Assembly (NCBI GenBank): GCA_947479055.1
Contig: CANJYE010000003.1
Coordinates: 30,335 to 94,334 of the forward strand
Length of the DNA: 64,000 nt
Direction: 5' to 3'
DNA from: Erythrobacteraceae bacterium
Lineage (GTDB): Bacteria > Pseudomonadota > Alphaproteobacteria > Sphingomonadales > Sphingomonadaceae
Under the pieces are notes generated by a model that ran no database searches, was not told the origin of the DNA, and saw only the letters and a list, made by a program, of their open reading frames with translations. The position numbers and the translations under genes are program-made. This document shows, in pieces, positions 1 to 9,578 of the stretch (positions within the stretch are counted from its first letter, which is position 1; each line of letters opens with the position of its first letter).

Positions 1-809
1 CCGCTGACGAGCAGACCAATATCGCCGCCGTATCCGCTTACGTGGAAGAGGCCGCGCGGGCAGGCGCGCAGCTGATCCTGCCGCCGGAGCTGTTTTCAGG
101 CCCCTATTTCTGCCGCGAGGAAGACGAGGCGCTGTTCGCGCTGGCGAGGCCGGTGGCGGAACATCCCTCGGTCATCGCCATGCAGGCACTGGCCAGGGGG
201 CTGGCCGTGGCCATTCCGACCAGCTTTTTCGAGCGGGACGGGCATCATTATTACAACACCATGGCGATGATCGGCCCGGATGGTGCGATCATGGGCACTT
301 ACCGCAAGAGCCATATCCCCGACGGGCCGGGCTATGAGGAAAAATTCTACTTCCGCCCCGGCAATGATGGTTTCAAGGTGTGGGATGTGTTCGGAGCGAA
401 GGTCGGCGTCGGCATCTGCTGGGACCAGTGGTATCCCGAATGCGCGCGGGTGATGGCGCTGCTAGGGGCGGAATTGCTGCTCTATCCCACCGCGATCGGT
501 TCGGAACCTTATGATGCCGGGCTCGATACCAGCCGGATGTGGCGCCGGGCGATGCAGGGTCATGCGGTGTCGAACTGCATGCCGGTGGTGGCGGCCAATC
601 GCATCGGTAGCGAGGAAGGCCAGCATTTTTACGGCCACAGCTTCATCAGCGACGAGTGGGGCGATCTGGTGGCAGAATTTGGCGCGAAGGACAGAGGCCT
701 GCTGCTCGCCACGCTCGACCTCGCCCGCGCGGCGAAACACCGCGCCGGGATGGGCTTCTTCCGCGATCGCCGGCCGCAGCTCTATGCCCGCATCTGCGAG
801 GATATCTGA
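1..809 (+). CDS. aguB: N-carbamoylputrescine amidase, 5'-truncated by window edge
   Basis: Hydrolyses N-carbamoylputrescine to putrescine, CO2 and ammonia, the last step of the agmatine route to polyamines. The reading frame is open from base 3, so the true start lies before the window and only about 268 C-terminal residues are visible. The nitrilase-fold triad is complete: Glu in PPELF, Lys in YRKSHIPD and Cys in GICWDQW. The stretch GICWDQWYPE is typical of the AguB branch. The stop codon overlaps the proposed folK start. A spermidine-synthase-like gene lies 1.1 kb downstream, which suits a polyamine role. The alternative is another nitrilase-superfamily amidase, but the match to AguB is strong. 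Confidence 0.88.
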   Translation, partial: ADEQTNIAAVSAYVEEAARAGAQLILPPELFSGPYFCREEDEALFALARPVAEHPSVIAMQALARGLAVAIPTSFFERDGHHYYNTMAMIGPDGAIMGTYRKSHIPDGPGYEEKFYFRPGNDGFKVWDVFGAKVGVGICWDQWYPECARVMALLGAELLLYPTAIGSEPYDAGLDTSRMWRRAMQGHAVSNCMPVVAANRIGSEEGQHFYGHSFISDEWGDLVAEFGAKDRGLLLATLDLARAAKHRAGMGFFRDRRPQLYARICEDI

Positions 810-1297
810 ACGATCGCTATCTCATCGCGCTGGGTTCCAACATCCGGCACCATCGCCACGGCGATCCGCGCGGCGTGCTGGCGGCAGCGGTGGGCATACT
901 GCGCGGCGAAGGGCTGGAGATCGTGGCAGTGGCTCCGCTTATCGCCAGCCGCCCGGTCGGCCCATCGCGGCGGCGCTACGCCAACGGTGCTATTCTCATC
1001 GATTGCGCGCTGGAGCCTCAGGCGCTGCTGGCGATGCTGAAGCGGATCGAGACGCACTTTGGCCAGCGGCGCGGCCAGCGCTGGGGTGCGCGGGTTCTGG
1101 ACCTCGACATCGTGCTGTGGAGCGGGGGTGCCTATGGCGATGACATGCTGGTGATTCCCCACCCGGCCTTCCGCCAGCGCGACTTCGTGCTGACACCGGG
1201 ACTGGCCATTGCCCCCCACTGGCGCGACCCGATCAGCGGTTTGACGCTCCAACACCTCCACGCCCGCTTGACCCGCCCCCATCCCCGCCCTAGGTGA
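806..1297 (+). CDS. folK: 2-amino-4-hydroxy-6-hydroxymethyldihydropteridine pyrophosphokinase (HPPK)
   Basis: Transfers pyrophosphate from ATP to 6-hydroxymethyl-7,8-dihydropterin in folate synthesis. The N-terminal YLIALGSN motif, the central RWGARVLDLDIVLW motif carrying the Mg-binding DLD aspartates, and the IPHPAFRQRDFVL motif identify the family. Length is about 163 residues, normal for HPPK. No ATG, GTG or TTG lies in frame near the beginning of homology; the first suitable codon is CTG at 806-808, which overlaps the aguB stop by 4 bases (CTGA). The next in-frame ATG upstream is at 656, deep inside aguB. The start is therefore inferred, with translational coupling likely. Confidence 0.85.
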   Translation: MNDRYLIALGSNIRHHRHGDPRGVLAAAVGILRGEGLEIVAVAPLIASRPVGPSRRRYANGAILIDCALEPQALLAMLKRIETHFGQRRGQRWGARVLDLDIVLWSGGAYGDDMLVIPHPAFRQRDFVLTPGLAIAPHWRDPISGLTLQHLHARLTRPHPRPR

Positions 1298-1309
1298 GCG
1301 GCCGTGGTC

Positions 1310-1385
1310 GGGCCCTTAGCTCAGTCGGTAGAGCAACTGACTTTTAATCAGTAGGTCGCTGGTTCGAGCCCAGCAGGGCTCACCA
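1310..1385 (+). tRNA. tRNA-Lys (anticodon UUU)
   Basis: A 76-base cloverleaf. The acceptor arm GGGCCCT pairs with AGGGCTC with one G-U pair. The D loop contains AGTCGGTAGAGC, the anticodon arm is ACTGA-CTTTTAA-TCAGT with anticodon TTT, and the T arm contains GGTTCGAGCC. The CCA end is encoded at 1383-1385. No copy of the 3' half was noticed elsewhere in the window, so there is no sign of tRNA-directed integration here. Confidence 0.97.
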
Positions 1386-1559
1386 CATATATATCTGATT
1401 AGATACGTAAAAAATTTAAGTGTGGGCGTAGCGCCAAGCGGTAACGCAGCGGCGAAGGCGAGATGACCGCACGGGACTGAAGTCACGGAACCGCTTCCCC
1501 GTGTCCGTTCGCGTTCGCGCAGTTCCCGACAACAGCGAAAACAGGACTGAGAACGCACG

Positions 1560-1892
1560 ATGCAAGGATACAAGGAACCCGGATTTCAGGAGCGGCAGGC
1601 TGCGGCCAATCGCGCCAAAGGCAAGGCGCTCGAGACCCTGCGCAACAAGCCGCCGGTCGATGAGGCAGCCCTTGCGCTGAAGCTCGCAAACCGGCGGGCC
1701 AAGGAAGAAGCGGCTATCCAGAAGCGCGCTGCCGATCGTCTGGCCAAGGAGGCCGCCAAGCTTGCCAGGCTGGAGCAGCTGCGCGCGGACGAGGCCGCCG
1801 CGATTGCCGCCCTCCCTCCCGTGTTGACCGAAGCAGAGCGCAAGGCTGCGCGCGATGCCCGCTATGCCGCCCGCAAGAGCCGGAAGTCCTAG
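1560..1892 (+). CDS. DUF6481 family small basic protein
   Basis: A 110-residue protein rich in Ala, Lys, Arg and Glu, predicted to be almost entirely helical or coiled coil, with no signal peptide or membrane segment. The opening MQGYKEPGFQERQAAANRAKGKALE resembles the DUF6481 family of sphingomonads and other alphaproteobacteria; function is unknown. The 174 bases between the tRNA and the start hold a short AT-rich hairpin (arms TATCT and AGATA) and otherwise nothing I recognise. It is probably transcribed alone or with the downstream gene 29 bases away. Confidence 0.8.
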   Translation: MQGYKEPGFQERQAAANRAKGKALETLRNKPPVDEAALALKLANRRAKEEAAIQKRAADRLAKEAAKLARLEQLRADEAAAIAALPPVLTEAERKAARDARYAARKSRKS

Positions 1893-1921
1893 GCGGGAAA
1901 TCCAGTGCCGGAGCACGTGAG

Positions 1922-2593
1922 TTGATTGCCCGCGAACTGATCGCCACGGCGCAGGTCCCGGGAGGCGAGGAGCTGCGGCTCTATCGCCATGACCGCGATT
2001 TCATGATCGTGCTCGACCGTAACGAACTGATGAGCAGCCGCAAGAGCGGGTCGGAAGTCGCGCTGGCGACCATGACCTGCGCGCGGCTGGCGCAAACAAA
2101 TCGTCCGCGCCTGCTGATCGGTGGTTATGGCATGGGCTTCACCCTGCGCGCCGCGCTGGCCGATCTCGACCGTGAGGCGGAAGTGATTGTGGTGGAACTG
2201 GTGCCGGAAATCATCGCCTGGGCGCGCGGGCCGATGGCGGAACTGGCGGCGGGCTGTCTTGATGATCCGCGGGTCGAGCTGGTGCTGGCCGATGTGGCTG
2301 AAGTGATTCGGGCCAAGCCGACCGCTTTCGACGCGATCCTGCTCGATGTCGACAACGGGCCGGACGGGCTGACCCGCAATGCCAATGACCAGCTTTATTC
2401 CGCGCGCGGGCTGAAGGCGGCCAGGGCCGCGCTCAGACCGGGCGGAGTGTTGGCGATCTGGTCGGCGGCGCAGGACCCCGCTTTTGCCGCGAGGCTGCGC
2501 AAAGGCGGCTTCGCTGTCGAGGAAGTGACGGTCCGGGCGCGCGCCAACGGCAAGGGCGCGAAACATGTGATTTGGTTCGCGCAGGTTCCTTAG
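1922..2593 (+). CDS. Spermidine-synthase-like methyltransferase-fold protein
   Basis: A 223-residue Rossmann-fold protein related to polyamine aminopropyltransferases. Visible features are the glycine-rich nucleotide loop LLIGGYGMGFTL, the acidic strand end VVELVPEII, and DAILLDVDNGPDGL, which corresponds to the active-site DxxDG region of spermidine synthases. It is shorter than true SpeE (about 280 residues) because the N-terminal beta domain is reduced, so aminopropyl transfer is not certain. The chosen start is TTG at 1922; no in-frame ATG or GTG is nearby. Annotations of this group usually read spermidine synthase. The upstream AguB would supply putrescine if it is a real SpeE. Confidence 0.7.
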   Translation: MIARELIATAQVPGGEELRLYRHDRDFMIVLDRNELMSSRKSGSEVALATMTCARLAQTNRPRLLIGGYGMGFTLRAALADLDREAEVIVVELVPEIIAWARGPMAELAAGCLDDPRVELVLADVAEVIRAKPTAFDAILLDVDNGPDGLTRNANDQLYSARGLKAARAALRPGGVLAIWSAAQDPAFAARLRKGGFAVEEVTVRARANGKGAKHVIWFAQVP

Positions 2594-2602
2594 TCGGAAG
2601 GC

Positions 2603-4123
2603 TCAGGAAGGCAGCCTGCCTTCCGCAACAGCATCGCGCACCAGCTTGCGCGAGATCTTGCCGCTGGAGGTCTGCGGCAGGGCATCGACCCGGAAGATCT
2701 TGCGCGGCAGCTTGTAGGACGCCAGCATCTCGCGGCAGATTCCCGTGATGTCGTCCTCTGTCGCCGTGCCGACGTAATAGGCGGAAACGATATGGCCCCA
2801 CCGCTCGTCCGGCAGGCCGACCACTGCGATCTGGGAAATCCCTTCAAGCCGGGTCAGCACTGCCTCGATCTCGGCGGGATAGACGTTGAGGCCGCCCGAC
2901 AGGATCAGATCGACCCGGCGGTCGGCGATTGTCAGGTATCCTTCATCGTCGATGAAGCCGAGATCGCCGCAGCCGATCCAGCCCTGTTCGGCCAGCTTCT
3001 GCGGCGGGGGTGAAGGCTTGACCTCGCCGACATAGGCACAGACCAGCATCGGGCCGCGCACATAGACCGAACCGATCGTGCCGACCGGCACTTCGTTGCC
3101 ATCATCATCGGCGATCAGCACTTCCTGCCCGACATTCGGCTTGCCGACGCTGGCCGGCTTGCGCAACTGGTCTTCCGGCAGCAGCCAGCTGACCGAGCCA
3201 TATTCCGACGCGCCGTACATTTCATAGAGGCCAAGTTGCGGGAAGCGCGCCAGCAGCCGCTCCTTCAGCGCCGGCACCAGCGATGCGCCCAGCGAGACGA
3301 CCTTGCGCAGCTGGGGCGCATCGCCCGGCCGGTCCAGCGCGGTGGCAATCATCGTCGGCACCACCATGGTGTTGGTGATGCCGTGCTCTTCGCAGTCCTG
3401 CCACAGCGCTTCCTTGTCGAACGCTTCGCGCATGTAGACCGTGCCACCGGCGTTGAGCTGGGGAAGCGCATAATGTAACGCGGCGTGCGACAGCGGGCCG
3501 ACCACCAGATGCCGGTCATTCTCGGTCAGCTGCAGGACCGACTGGACGGCGGCGGCATGGATTGCCCCGGCGCGCTGGGTGGCCAGCATCATCTTGGGAT
3601 TGCCAGTGGTGCCGGAAGAGAACCGGATGTGCGAGGGTGCCCATTCGTCGGCGAAGGGAACGACCGGATCGTCGCTGGCGGCAGCGAGGACTTCCTCGAA
3701 GCTGACACCGCCATCGCCAATGACCAGGCGCGGGCGGGTCTGGCCCAGCTGGTAGGCGGTTTCGTTGGCGGTGAGATAGCGGCTGGTGGCGTGGAAGATC
3801 GCGCCGATCCGCATAAGCGCGAGAAACCAGGGCATCTGCATCCAGTGGTTGCCGATGCAGGCGGATACCGCCTCGCCGGGCTGGACGCCAAGGTTGCGCA
3901 TCCCGCTGGCGAGGCGGCGAATCAGCTCTTCGAGTTCGCGATAGGTCAGCTCGCTGTGGTCGGGCGTCTGGATTGCCAGCCGGTCGGGGACGCGCCGCGC
4001 CGCGATCTCGAACTGGCGATAGGGTACCAGCAGCCGGGTATAATGGGCCGAACCGGTCAGGCAGCCGCCATATTCGGTAAAATTGCGAACGTCCCCGCGA
4101 TTGCTCGAACCAGCCTCACCCAC
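2603..4123 (-). CDS. AMP-dependent acyl-CoA synthetase/ligase
   Basis: An ANL-superfamily enzyme of 506 residues that adenylates a carboxylic acid and transfers it to CoA. The P-loop motif SSGTTGNPK, the hinge region GDLGFIDDEGYLT with the following DRRVDLILSGG, and the C-terminal catalytic-lysine motif SSGKISRK are all present. The start is GTG at 4123. It is convergent with the spermidine-synthase-like gene, only 9 bases from stop to stop. It lies downstream of the allophanate hydrolase on the same strand, with a 110-base gap, so read-through from the nitrogen operon is possible but a functional link is not evident. The substrate cannot be told from sequence alone. Confidence 0.85.
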   Translation of the reverse strand: MGEAGSSNRGDVRNFTEYGGCLTGSAHYTRLLVPYRQFEIAARRVPDRLAIQTPDHSELTYRELEELIRRLASGMRNLGVQPGEAVSACIGNHWMQMPWFLALMRIGAIFHATSRYLTANETAYQLGQTRPRLVIGDGGVSFEEVLAAASDDPVVPFADEWAPSHIRFSSGTTGNPKMMLATQRAGAIHAAAVQSVLQLTENDRHLVVGPLSHAALHYALPQLNAGGTVYMREAFDKEALWQDCEEHGITNTMVVPTMIATALDRPGDAPQLRKVVSLGASLVPALKERLLARFPQLGLYEMYGASEYGSVSWLLPEDQLRKPASVGKPNVGQEVLIADDDGNEVPVGTIGSVYVRGPMLVCAYVGEVKPSPPPQKLAEQGWIGCGDLGFIDDEGYLTIADRRVDLILSGGLNVYPAEIEAVLTRLEGISQIAVVGLPDERWGHIVSAYYVGTATEDDITGICREMLASYKLPRKIFRVDALPQTSSGKISRKLVRDAVAEGRLPS

Positions 4124-4233
4124 CAGTGTCTCTCCCGTTATTGTTGCGACCGGTCCATAACCTCTCGGCCCGATTTGTCCAATAGGCCGACCATTTTTGA
4201 GCTGGATCTGTCCGCTGCCCTGCGCGCAACCAG

Positions 4234-5970
4234 TCAGCGGCTGCAGTAAGCCCGCCAGCCGCCCAGCTCTGTGATGTCCTCGGCCCCGTCAATCGCGCGC
4301 GGTTCGGCCACGAAGCCCTTGACCTGAGTGCCGTCGGCCAGTGTCACCGTACCGATCGCCAGCGGCGGCGGAACTTCGGCGACGAAGCTGCCAAATGCGG
4401 CGACTTCCAGCTCGTAGATTTCGACCTTTATCGCCCCGCCGCCGGCATCGTGGACCAGTGCCGGTTTGGGCGGGACGGTGTTGGCCATGGCATAGAGCCG
4501 GTACGTTGGCGCGGTTTCGGTCGCCTCTACGAAGCGCGCCTCGCGCGAGGTCAATTGCCAGTGCAGCGGCATGTCCCGCAAATGCGCGCCGACCACGGCC
4601 AGCCTGATCGTTTCCATTCGTTCCTCCATATCCAATGCGGGGGCGGGGCAGGGGGTGCCCCAGTGTTGCGCCATCGCCAGCAAGGCCCGGTCCGTGCCCG
4701 CAGGCGCGAAGAAGCTGATGCCGAAGCCGGTGCCGTTGTGGCGGTATCCCGCCGGCACGGCGATTGCCGCCATGTCGAGCAGGTTGACGAAATTGGTGTA
4801 AGTGCCGAAATGGCTGTTGAGCGCGACCGGGCTGGCCAGCATTTCGGCCACCCGATAGATCGTCGGCGAAGTCGGCACCGCCAGCGCGTCCACGGCGCTC
4901 CAGATCGCTTCGGCGGCCCGCGCATGGGCCGCCAGTTCATATTGCCCGCGAAAGGCGGCCACACCGCTGATCCCGAATCCGGCCTCGACAATGGCGCGCA
5001 CGGTCGGGTCGATCGCCTCGGGCCGGTCGAACAGCATCGCTTCCATCGCCGCTGTCCGCTCGGCCACCCAGGGGCCGCTGTAGAGCAGCCTGGCCGCTTC
5101 GAGCAGCGGGGCGATATCCACTTCGCACAGCGTGTAGCCGAGCGAGGCGAGCCGTTCGAGCGCGCGATCATAGAGATATTCGGCCTCAAGATCGCCAAAC
5201 CACGGCCTGCTGGCGGGCAGGGGCACGCCGATTCGCTGGCCAAGCGGCAGGTCGGGCAGGTGGCGGGCATAGCTGTCCAGCCGATCGAACCCGGCGACGA
5301 CCTCGTCTACCAGTGCCGCATCGGCCGCGTCCCGGGTCAGCACTGTCACGCAATCGAGCGAGCGGCAGGCGGGCACCAGACCGGACGTGCTCCACCGCCC
5401 CTTGGTGGGTTTCAGTCCGACCAGACCGTTGAAGGCGGCGGGCACCCGGCCGGACCCAGCAGTGTCGGTGCCCAGCGCCAGCGGCACAAGGCCTGCCGCC
5501 ACGACTACTGCTGAGCCCGAACTCGATCCGCCGCTGACATAGGCGAGGTTGAACACGCAGCGCGGCGCGCCATGCGGGCTGCGCGTGCCGTTGAGGCCGG
5601 TGGCGAACTGGTCGAGATTGGTCTTGCCGATGCACACCGCGCCCGCATCGATCAGGCGCTGGACGGTGAAGGCGTTGGCGGCGGGCGAATAGGCGAAGGC
5701 GGGGCAGGCGGCGGTGGTATCGAGGCCGGCGACATCGATGTTGTCCTTGACCGCGAAGGGCACCCCCGCCAGCGGCAATTCCTCCCCCGCCGCGATCCGC
5801 CGGTCGACCGCGCGGGCGGCAGCAAGGATCGCATCGGCGGAAAACCGGCTGATCCAGGCCTGCGGCTGGACGAGGTCATAGGCTGCGATCCGGGCCAGCG
5901 CATCCAGCGCCGCCTCTGCCGCGCTCAACCGCCCTTCGCGGACCGCTGCGGCGATATCGCGCGCCTTCAC
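4234..5970 (-). CDS. atzF: Allophanate hydrolase
   Basis: Hydrolyses allophanate to two CO2 and two NH3. The amidase-signature domain has Lys75 (FAVKDNID), the SGGSSSGSA loop with the cis-serine near 149, and the nucleophile near Ser173 in TDTAGSGRVP. A C-terminal AtzF-type domain begins around residue 455 (PLHWQLTSREARF) and runs to the end. The open frame extends upstream to 6153, but homology begins with KARDIAAAV, so the GTG at 5970 is chosen. It overlaps the TGA of the carboxylase gene by 4 bases, giving 578 residues and translational coupling. It is the last step of the adjacent carboxylase pathway. Confidence 0.9.
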   Translation of the reverse strand: MKARDIAAAVREGRLSAAEAALDALARIAAYDLVQPQAWISRFSADAILAAARAVDRRIAAGEELPLAGVPFAVKDNIDVAGLDTTAACPAFAYSPAANAFTVQRLIDAGAVCIGKTNLDQFATGLNGTRSPHGAPRCVFNLAYVSGGSSSGSAVVVAAGLVPLALGTDTAGSGRVPAAFNGLVGLKPTKGRWSTSGLVPACRSLDCVTVLTRDAADAALVDEVVAGFDRLDSYARHLPDLPLGQRIGVPLPASRPWFGDLEAEYLYDRALERLASLGYTLCEVDIAPLLEAARLLYSGPWVAERTAAMEAMLFDRPEAIDPTVRAIVEAGFGISGVAAFRGQYELAAHARAAEAIWSAVDALAVPTSPTIYRVAEMLASPVALNSHFGTYTNFVNLLDMAAIAVPAGYRHNGTGFGISFFAPAGTDRALLAMAQHWGTPCPAPALDMEERMETIRLAVVGAHLRDMPLHWQLTSREARFVEATETAPTYRLYAMANTVPPKPALVHDAGGGAIKVEIYELEVAAFGSFVAEVPPPLAIGTVTLADGTQVKGFVAEPRAIDGAEDITELGGWRAYCSR

Positions 5971-8900
5971 GATGGGGTCCGGATCGCGAACAGCGGGGCA
6001 CCGGGCGCCACGGCCTGCCGTTCGCTGGCATAGACCTTGACGATGGTTCCGCCGAACGGGCTGTGCAGCGGGCTTTCCATCTTCATCGCCTCGATGATCG
6101 CGACCGTATCGCCCGCCAGTACTTCTGCTCCTTCGGCAATTGCCAACTGCCACAATACCCCGCCGAAGGGTGCCTCGACCAGTTCGCAGCCATCGGGCAG
6201 GTCGATGGCGGCATCATCCTGCGCTGCGCTATCCTCGTCTGCCAGTTGGGCCAACCGGCTGAATTCGCCGCGCGCTTCCCAGTCGGCCCGTTCGGCGGCG
6301 AAAGCCGCTTCGCGCTGCTGTTCGAAGGCGGTGATGGACGCGGCGTTGTCGGTGCGTAGGCGACGGTAATCGGCCAGCGTGAAATGGCCGTCCTCGATCG
6401 TGATGGCGCGCCGCCCGAGCGGAAAATCGCGCCGCCATTCGCCCAGTTCCGCATGGCTGACTGGGAAGAACCGGATGCGGTCGAAGAAGCGCAGCAGCCA
6501 TGGCTTGCCATCCACGAACGCATCGGTTTGTTGCCAGCTGTTCCACACCTGGATGGTGCGACCGAACAGCTGGTACCCGCCCGGCCCCTCCATCCCGTAG
6601 ATGCACATATAGGCCCCGCCGATGCCGACCACGTTGGGCGGGGTCCAGGTGCGGGCGGGGTTGTATTTGGTGGTGACCAGCCGGTGGCGCGGATCGACCG
6701 GGGTGGCCACCGGCGCGCCGAGATAGACATCGCCCAGCCCCATCACCAGATATTCGGCATCGAACACGATCCGCCGGACATCGTCCTGGCTGGCCAGCCC
6801 ATTCACCCGGCGGATGAATTCGATATTGTCCGGGCACCACGGCGCATCGTCGCGGACCGAGGCGGCATATTTGGCGATGGTTTCGTGAATAGCCGGATCG
6901 TTCCACGACAGTGGCAGATGGACGGTGCGCGACGGGATGGTGAAATCGTCCAGTCCGCCCAGCTTCTCCTCCGCCGCGACCAGCGCGTCGAGCAGCCTGT
7001 TCTGCGACAGGGCAAGGCTGTCATAATGGATCTGGAGCGAACGGATGCCGGGCGTCACATCGATGATCCCCACAAGATCGAGCCGCTCCAACTCCTCCAT
7101 CAGCGCATGGACCCGCAGCCGCAGTTCGAGGTCGAGCACGATCGGGCCATATTCGACCAGGAGGTGCTGATCCCCCTGTCGGCGATAGCAGGTGGCCGGA
7201 CGGTGACCCGTGGCGGGGATGGTGTGGAGGATCGGGCTGTCCGGTGCCGGGTCCGGGGAGGTCGGGTCCGACGGGCGCAGCGTTCCTGCCACCAGCGCCT
7301 CACGTTCGGCCAGCGCGACAGCGGCGGCGCTCTCGCTCACTGGCTGGAAGCGCAGCGTATCGCCGGGGGCAAGCTGGCCGATGGTCCACAGGTCCGCCGC
7401 AATCACCACGAAAGGGCAGACGAATCCGCCGAGCGAGGGCCCGTCCGGGCCGAGGATGATCGGCATGTCGCCGGTGAAATCGACCGCGCCGATGGCATAG
7501 GCGTTGTCATGGATGTTGGAGGGGTGCAGCCCAGCCTCGCCGCCATCCTGCCGCGCCCATTGCGGTTTCGGGCCAGACAGGCGCACGCCGGTGCGGTTGG
7601 AATTGTAATGCACCTTCCACGGCGTGTCGCAGATCATCGCGATATCGTCGGGCGTGAAGAAATCGGGCGCGCCATGCGGGCCATAGAGCACGCGGATGGT
7701 CCATTCGCGGGTTGTTTCAGGCAGCGGCAGGCCGGTGGTGTCGAGCGCCTTGTTCAGCGGCTGGGTATCGAGGTGCAGCGTGTCGCCGGTCAGCACCGCC
7801 CGCCCTGAAGGGCCGCCGAACTCGCCCATGGTGAAGGCGCTGCGGCTGCCGAGATACAGCGGCGCGTCGATCCCGCCTGCCACCAGCAGGTAACCGCGCA
7901 TACCGCAACCGCGCACCCGCCCGATCTGGAGGGTCTGGCCTGAAGCGATGTCGATCGCGCGCCAGCGCGGCACCGGCGCTCCATCCAGCCTCGCGTCGAA
8001 TTCCGCCCCGGCAAGGCAGATCCGCGCCGCCGCATTGAACAGCAGCGTCGGCCCGGCTGCGGTGAATTCCAGTCCCGCCACGCCATCGCCATTGCCAAGA
8101 ATCCGGTTGCCGAGCCGGAACGACAGCGCGTCCATTGGCCCGGACGGCGGCACGCCGACATTCCAGTAGCCGATCCGTCCGGGGTAATCCTGCACGGTGT
8201 TGGAAGGGCCGCCGATGAGCACGCGGATGCTCTGTGCCTGATAGGGGATCGTTGCCAGCGTGCGTGTGGTGGCCGTGCCGGTGGTGAAGGCTTCGGACCG
8301 CACCACCGTGCGCAGCCAGTCGAGATTGGTCTCGATCCCCGAGAGACGCGTGGCGTCGAGCGCCTGTTGCAGCGCTGCCACCGCCGCCGCCCGGTTGGGC
8401 GCGGTGACGATCAGCTTGGCCAGCATCGGATCGTAATAGGTCGACACGCGCGATCCGGCGGCGATCCAGCCATCGACCCGCGGCCCATCGGGAAAGCTGA
8501 CTTCGGTCAACAGGCCGGAACTGGGGCGGTAATCCTGTGCCGGATCCTCGGCATAGAGCCGGACCTGGATCGAGGCGCCCCGGGGCTGCGCGCTGAAATC
8601 GTCGAGGAAGGCGAAGTCGCCTGCCGCGCCGCGCACCATCCATTCGACCAGATCGACCCCGGTGACCTGCTCGGTCACGCCGTGTTCCACCTGCAACCTG
8701 GTATTGACCTCGAGGAAATAGAAATCATCGCGGTCGGGATCGTAGAGGAATTCGACAGTCCCGGCAGAGCGGTAATGCGCGCCTGCGGTCAGCCGCACTG
8801 CGGCTGCGATCATCGCTTCGCGCGTTGCGGGTGGCAGGTTGGGGGCGGGTGTTTCCTCCACCACCTTCTGGTTGCGTCGCTGGAGTGAGCAATCCCGCTC

Positions 8901-9578
8901 GCCCAGTGCAATCACCCTGCCTTGCCCGTCGCCGAACACCTGCACTTCGATGTGACGGGCCTGTTCGACATAGCGTTCGAGGAACACCCCGCCATTGCCG
9001 AAATTGCCCGCGCCCATCCGCACCACCCCGGCAAAGGCATCGCGCAGTTCAGCCGCATCGGCGCAGATCTTCATCCCGATCCCGCCACCCCCGGCCGTGG
9101 CCTTGAGGATCACCGGATAGCCGATTGCCTGAGCTGCCGCGACGGCGGCAGCGGGATCGGTCAGCAGCCCGGTGCCGGGGGCCAGCGCGACGCCATGGGC
9201 CTCGGCCAGGTCGCGGGCGGTGTGCTTCAGGCCGAAGGCTTCGATATTGTCCACCGTCGGGCCGATGAAGGCGATCCCGGCAGCCTCGCAGGCGGCGGCA
9301 AATTCGGTGCTTTCCGACAGGAAGCCATAGCCGGGATGGATCGCCTCGGCGCCGGTCGCGCGGGCGGCGACAATGATCGCGGGGATATCAAGATAGCTCT
9401 CGCTCGCCAGTGCCGGTCCGATCCGCACGGCCTCATTCGCCGCCGCGACATGGAGCGAGCCCGCATCGGCATCGCTGAACACCGCGACCGAGCCGATCCC
9501 CAGCTTGCGCAAGGTGCGGACGATCCGGCAGGCGATGGCGCCGCGATTGGCGATGAGAACCTTGGAGAACATCCTCAT
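5967..9578 (-). CDS. uca: Urea carboxylase-family biotin enzyme (probable guanidine carboxylase)
   Basis: A 1203-residue multidomain enzyme. From the N terminus it has a biotin-carboxylase domain (MFSKVLIANRGAIA start, ATP-grasp with GGGGIGMKI), an AHS2 carboxyltransferase half (near VLIGGPSNTVQDYPG), an AHS1 half (near VEYGPIVLDLE), and a C-terminal biotinyl domain with the attachment site EAMKMES (Lys1166). It carboxylates urea or guanidine using ATP and bicarbonate. The start at 9578 is an ATG overlapping the TGA of the upstream DUF1989 gene; a second ATG is at 9572. The neighbouring pair of DUF1989 genes is the arrangement now linked to guanidine use, so I favour guanidine as substrate. 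Confidence 0.9.
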   Translation of the reverse strand: MRMFSKVLIANRGAIACRIVRTLRKLGIGSVAVFSDADAGSLHVAAANEAVRIGPALASESYLDIPAIIVAARATGAEAIHPGYGFLSESTEFAAACEAAGIAFIGPTVDNIEAFGLKHTARDLAEAHGVALAPGTGLLTDPAAAVAAAQAIGYPVILKATAGGGGIGMKICADAAELRDAFAGVVRMGAGNFGNGGVFLERYVEQARHIEVQVFGDGQGRVIALGERDCSLQRRNQKVVEETPAPNLPPATREAMIAAAVRLTAGAHYRSAGTVEFLYDPDRDDFYFLEVNTRLQVEHGVTEQVTGVDLVEWMVRGAAGDFAFLDDFSAQPRGASIQVRLYAEDPAQDYRPSSGLLTEVSFPDGPRVDGWIAAGSRVSTYYDPMLAKLIVTAPNRAAAVAALQQALDATRLSGIETNLDWLRTVVRSEAFTTGTATTRTLATIPYQAQSIRVLIGGPSNTVQDYPGRIGYWNVGVPPSGPMDALSFRLGNRILGNGDGVAGLEFTAAGPTLLFNAAARICLAGAEFDARLDGAPVPRWRAIDIASGQTLQIGRVRGCGMRGYLLVAGGIDAPLYLGSRSAFTMGEFGGPSGRAVLTGDTLHLDTQPLNKALDTTGLPLPETTREWTIRVLYGPHGAPDFFTPDDIAMICDTPWKVHYNSNRTGVRLSGPKPQWARQDGGEAGLHPSNIHDNAYAIGAVDFTGDMPIILGPDGPSLGGFVCPFVVIAADLWTIGQLAPGDTLRFQPVSESAAAVALAEREALVAGTLRPSDPTSPDPAPDSPILHTIPATGHRPATCYRRQGDQHLLVEYGPIVLDLELRLRVHALMEELERLDLVGIIDVTPGIRSLQIHYDSLALSQNRLLDALVAAEEKLGGLDDFTIPSRTVHLPLSWNDPAIHETIAKYAASVRDDAPWCPDNIEFIRRVNGLASQDDVRRIVFDAEYLVMGLGDVYLGAPVATPVDPRHRLVTTKYNPARTWTPPNVVGIGGAYMCIYGMEGPGGYQLFGRTIQVWNSWQQTDAFVDGKPWLLRFFDRIRFFPVSHAELGEWRRDFPLGRRAITIEDGHFTLADYRRLRTDNAASITAFEQQREAAFAAERADWEARGEFSRLAQLADEDSAAQDDAAIDLPDGCELVEAPFGGVLWQLAIAEGAEVLAGDTVAIIEAMKMESPLHSPFGGTIVKVYASERQAVAPGAPLFAIRTPS

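Noticed and set aside
1310..1385. tRNA-Lys as an integration site
   Set aside because: No integrase, no repeated tRNA 3' end and ordinary flanking genes.
4450..7808. Long plus-strand frames opposite the carboxylase and hydrolase
   Set aside because: They mirror well-supported genes on the minus strand and show no domain.
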